From positions 1 to 6,493 of the forward strand of contig CAUABB010000087.1 of the NCBI GenBank assembly GCA_958427155.1: a DNA stretch of 6,493 nucleotides, read 5' to 3'. This DNA comes from an uncultured Oscillospiraceae bacterium (GTDB taxonomy: Bacteria > Bacillota > Clostridia > Oscillospirales > Ruminococcaceae). Below are positions 5,530-6,493 of this stretch, piece by piece (positions within the stretch are counted from its first letter, which is position 1; each line of letters opens with the position of its first letter). The notes under the pieces were generated by a model. It saw only the letters and a list, made by a program, of their open reading frames with translations, did no database searches and was not told the DNA's origin. Both the position numbers and the translations under genes were made by a program.

Positions 5530-6048
5530 ATGGATATTTATAAAGAACAGCTTGTGGTAAAAAAAGCCAACTCAAAAGATTGGATGAAAAGGATTCTGGT
5601 CCTTGTAGCCGCCGCGCTTTTAATTTTAGGAGGGGTTGCCCTACTTCCGATTTCTGGAGAACTCTGGTTTTTCCCAATTCTGATTGCCGGTATTGTTATT
5701 TATGCATTGTTTAAATATTATCCTCTCTTTTTTATTGAGTATGAGTATATTTTTACCAATGGGGAAATTGATATTGACAAAATCATGGGCAAACAGACTC
5801 GGAAACGCCTTGCTACAGTAGATGTAGAGACCTTTGAAGAATTTGGCCGGTACAATCCAGCTGAGCTTGAAGGGCGGGAATTCAGCACTCGTCTTTTCGC
5901 TTGCAGCTCCCCCACAGATCCCAACACTTACTATGCTGTTATGAATCACCCCAAATTTCAAAACCTTCTTGTCGTTTTCAATCCCAACGAAATAATCGTT
6001 GAAAGTATTAAAGAATATCTTCCAAGGACGGCGAAAGTCAATGTTTAA
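5530..6048 (+). CDS. two-helix membrane protein of unknown function (possibly DUF6106 family)
   Basis: 172 residues from ATG 5530, chosen because GGGAGG (5513-5518) lies 11 nt upstream and the protein then begins MDIYKEQLVVKK; a GTG at 5485 would add 15 residues. Two hydrophobic helices (about 21-40 and 46-66) form a hairpin with a short polar turn around Ser42-Glu44. After them comes EYEYIFTNGEIDIDKIMGKQ (70-89), then a roughly 90-residue soluble part with alternating beta-like stretches, ending in VESIKEYLPRTAKVNV. The layout resembles small bacterial PH-like membrane proteins. From memory it matches a clostridial family catalogued as DUF6106, whose role I do not know. The soluble part probably faces the cytoplasm. 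It is first in the unit and its last 8 bp overlap acpS, implying translational coupling. Confidence 0.85.
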   Translation: MDIYKEQLVVKKANSKDWMKRILVLVAAALLILGGVALLPISGELWFFPILIAGIVIYALFKYYPLFFIEYEYIFTNGEIDIDKIMGKQTRKRLATVDVETFEEFGRYNPAELEGREFSTRLFACSSPTDPNTYYAVMNHPKFQNLLVVFNPNEIIVESIKEYLPRTAKVNV

Positions 6049-6493
6049 GGTGGGAATTGATCTTTGTCAGGTTAGCAGAATAAAAAACAGTCTTCAAAAC
6101 CCTCGTTTTCTGACGAGGGTTTTTTCAGAACAGGAACGGGCATTTCTTTCTGCCCACGGAATGAATCCCGCTTCTGCTGCAGCTAATTTTGCGGCAAAAG
6201 AAGCATTTTCCAAGGCGCTCGGAACGGGCGTCCGTGGTTTTTCCCTCTGTGAGGTAAGTGTTCTGCGCCATAAAAACGGGGCTCCATACCTCTTGCTGAG
6301 CGGACAGGCGGAAAAGCTGGCCAAAGAACGAAATCTTTCTTTTTCCTTAAGTCTTACCCATGAGGGAGACACGGCCTGTGCTGTCGTCTGTGCCTGGGGA
6401 AAAAGCAGCAGTCTTCCCCCCATTCAACCCGAACGGGAAAAGAGGTTGAAAGAACGGTTTGGCTCTAACTTTTCAGGCGGAACTCTTTTAACA
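6041..6493 (+). CDS. acpS: holo-[acyl-carrier-protein] synthase, 3' end outside the window
   Basis: 151 codons are open to the window edge with no stop. AcpS transfers 4'-phosphopantetheine from CoA to the serine of apo-ACP in the cytosol, activating fatty acid synthesis. Motifs visible are VGIDLCQVSRI (4-14) with the Mg2+-binding Asp7, RFLTRVFSEQE (22-32), FAAKEAFSKALGTG (50-63) with the catalytic-site Glu54, and the C-terminal LSLTHEGDTACAVV (103-116). A typical AcpS ends near residue 120-125. Here the frame continues for at least 31 more residues (polar, then GGTLLT), so it may carry an extension or a fused domain. Start ATG 6041 overlaps the upstream gene's stop by 8 bp. The nearest Shine-Dalgarno match, AAGGA (6024-6028), is 12 nt away and weak, which favours coupling. 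GTG at 6050 is an alternative in-frame start. Confidence 0.93.
   Translation, partial: MFKVGIDLCQVSRIKNSLQNPRFLTRVFSEQERAFLSAHGMNPASAAANFAAKEAFSKALGTGVRGFSLCEVSVLRHKNGAPYLLLSGQAEKLAKERNLSFSLSLTHEGDTACAVVCAWGKSSSLPPIQPEREKRLKERFGSNFSGGTLLT
6096..6125 (+). terminator. terminator-like hairpin inside acpS
   Basis: AAAACCCTCGT (6096-6106) and ACGAGGGTTTT (6113-6123) form an 11-bp perfect stem around a 6-nt loop, and the T run extends to 6125 (six T's from 6120). It covers acpS codons 19-29 and begins 48 nt after the stop codon of the upstream gene. By form it is a good intrinsic terminator, but it lies within a coding region whose residues (NPRFLTRVFS) are typical of AcpS. Whether it terminates transcription in vivo is not shown by sequence alone. 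Confidence 0.5.

Noticed and set aside
6094..6423. 109-codon minus-strand open frame opposite acpS
   Set aside because: It lies wholly antisense to AcpS, whose motifs are clear. No promoter or recognisable protein family is seen.

Overview
The window looks like ordinary chromosome from a low-to-mid G+C Gram-positive anaerobe, most likely a member of Clostridia (my best guess is Oscillospirales/Ruminococcaceae). The reasons are near-consensus sigma-A promoters, GGAGG-type ribosome binding sites, an IreB-family regulator, a small PheS with a four-cysteine cluster as in Firmicutes enzymes, a Cys-rich Lgt variant, and a small membrane protein that resembles a clostridial family (DUF6106). No mobile element, CRISPR array or phage gene is visible. 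The taxonomic guess rests on remembered protein families, not on a search.

Layout. Everything from 1 to about 5336 is on the minus strand; from 5348 onward it is on the plus strand. Read in the direction of transcription, the minus side starts at a promoter at 5308-5336. It then runs through a leader with a candidate transcription attenuator (5225-5280), pheS, pheT and probably ireB, ending at a strong terminator (1351-1376). A second unit starts at a perfect TTGACA-17-TATAAT promoter (1302-1330). It carries a DUF4190-like membrane protein, then a hairpin terminator (934-963), then an Lgt-family gene with no visible promoter of its own. A third promoter (84-112) drives a tRNA-Arg(ACG) gene cut by the left edge. 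On the plus side, an extended -10 promoter (5348-5376) precedes an unrecognised two-helix membrane protein (5530-6048). That gene overlaps acpS by 8 bp, and acpS runs off the right edge.

Functionally these are housekeeping genes: phenylalanyl-tRNA synthetase (PheS/PheT), an arginine tRNA, lipoprotein maturation (Lgt), activation of acyl carrier protein (AcpS), and a small cytosolic partner of the PASTA-kinase pathway (IreB). There is no sign of a dedicated new system. The most interesting signals are regulatory: mutually exclusive hairpins in the pheST leader, a terminator-grade hairpin inside the first 30 codons of acpS, a terminator just upstream of the lgt ribosome binding site, and a hairpin filling the tRNA-Arg 5' leader. 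At the protein level, the points to check are the substituted catalytic positions in Lgt and the C-terminal extension of AcpS, which remains open at the window edge.
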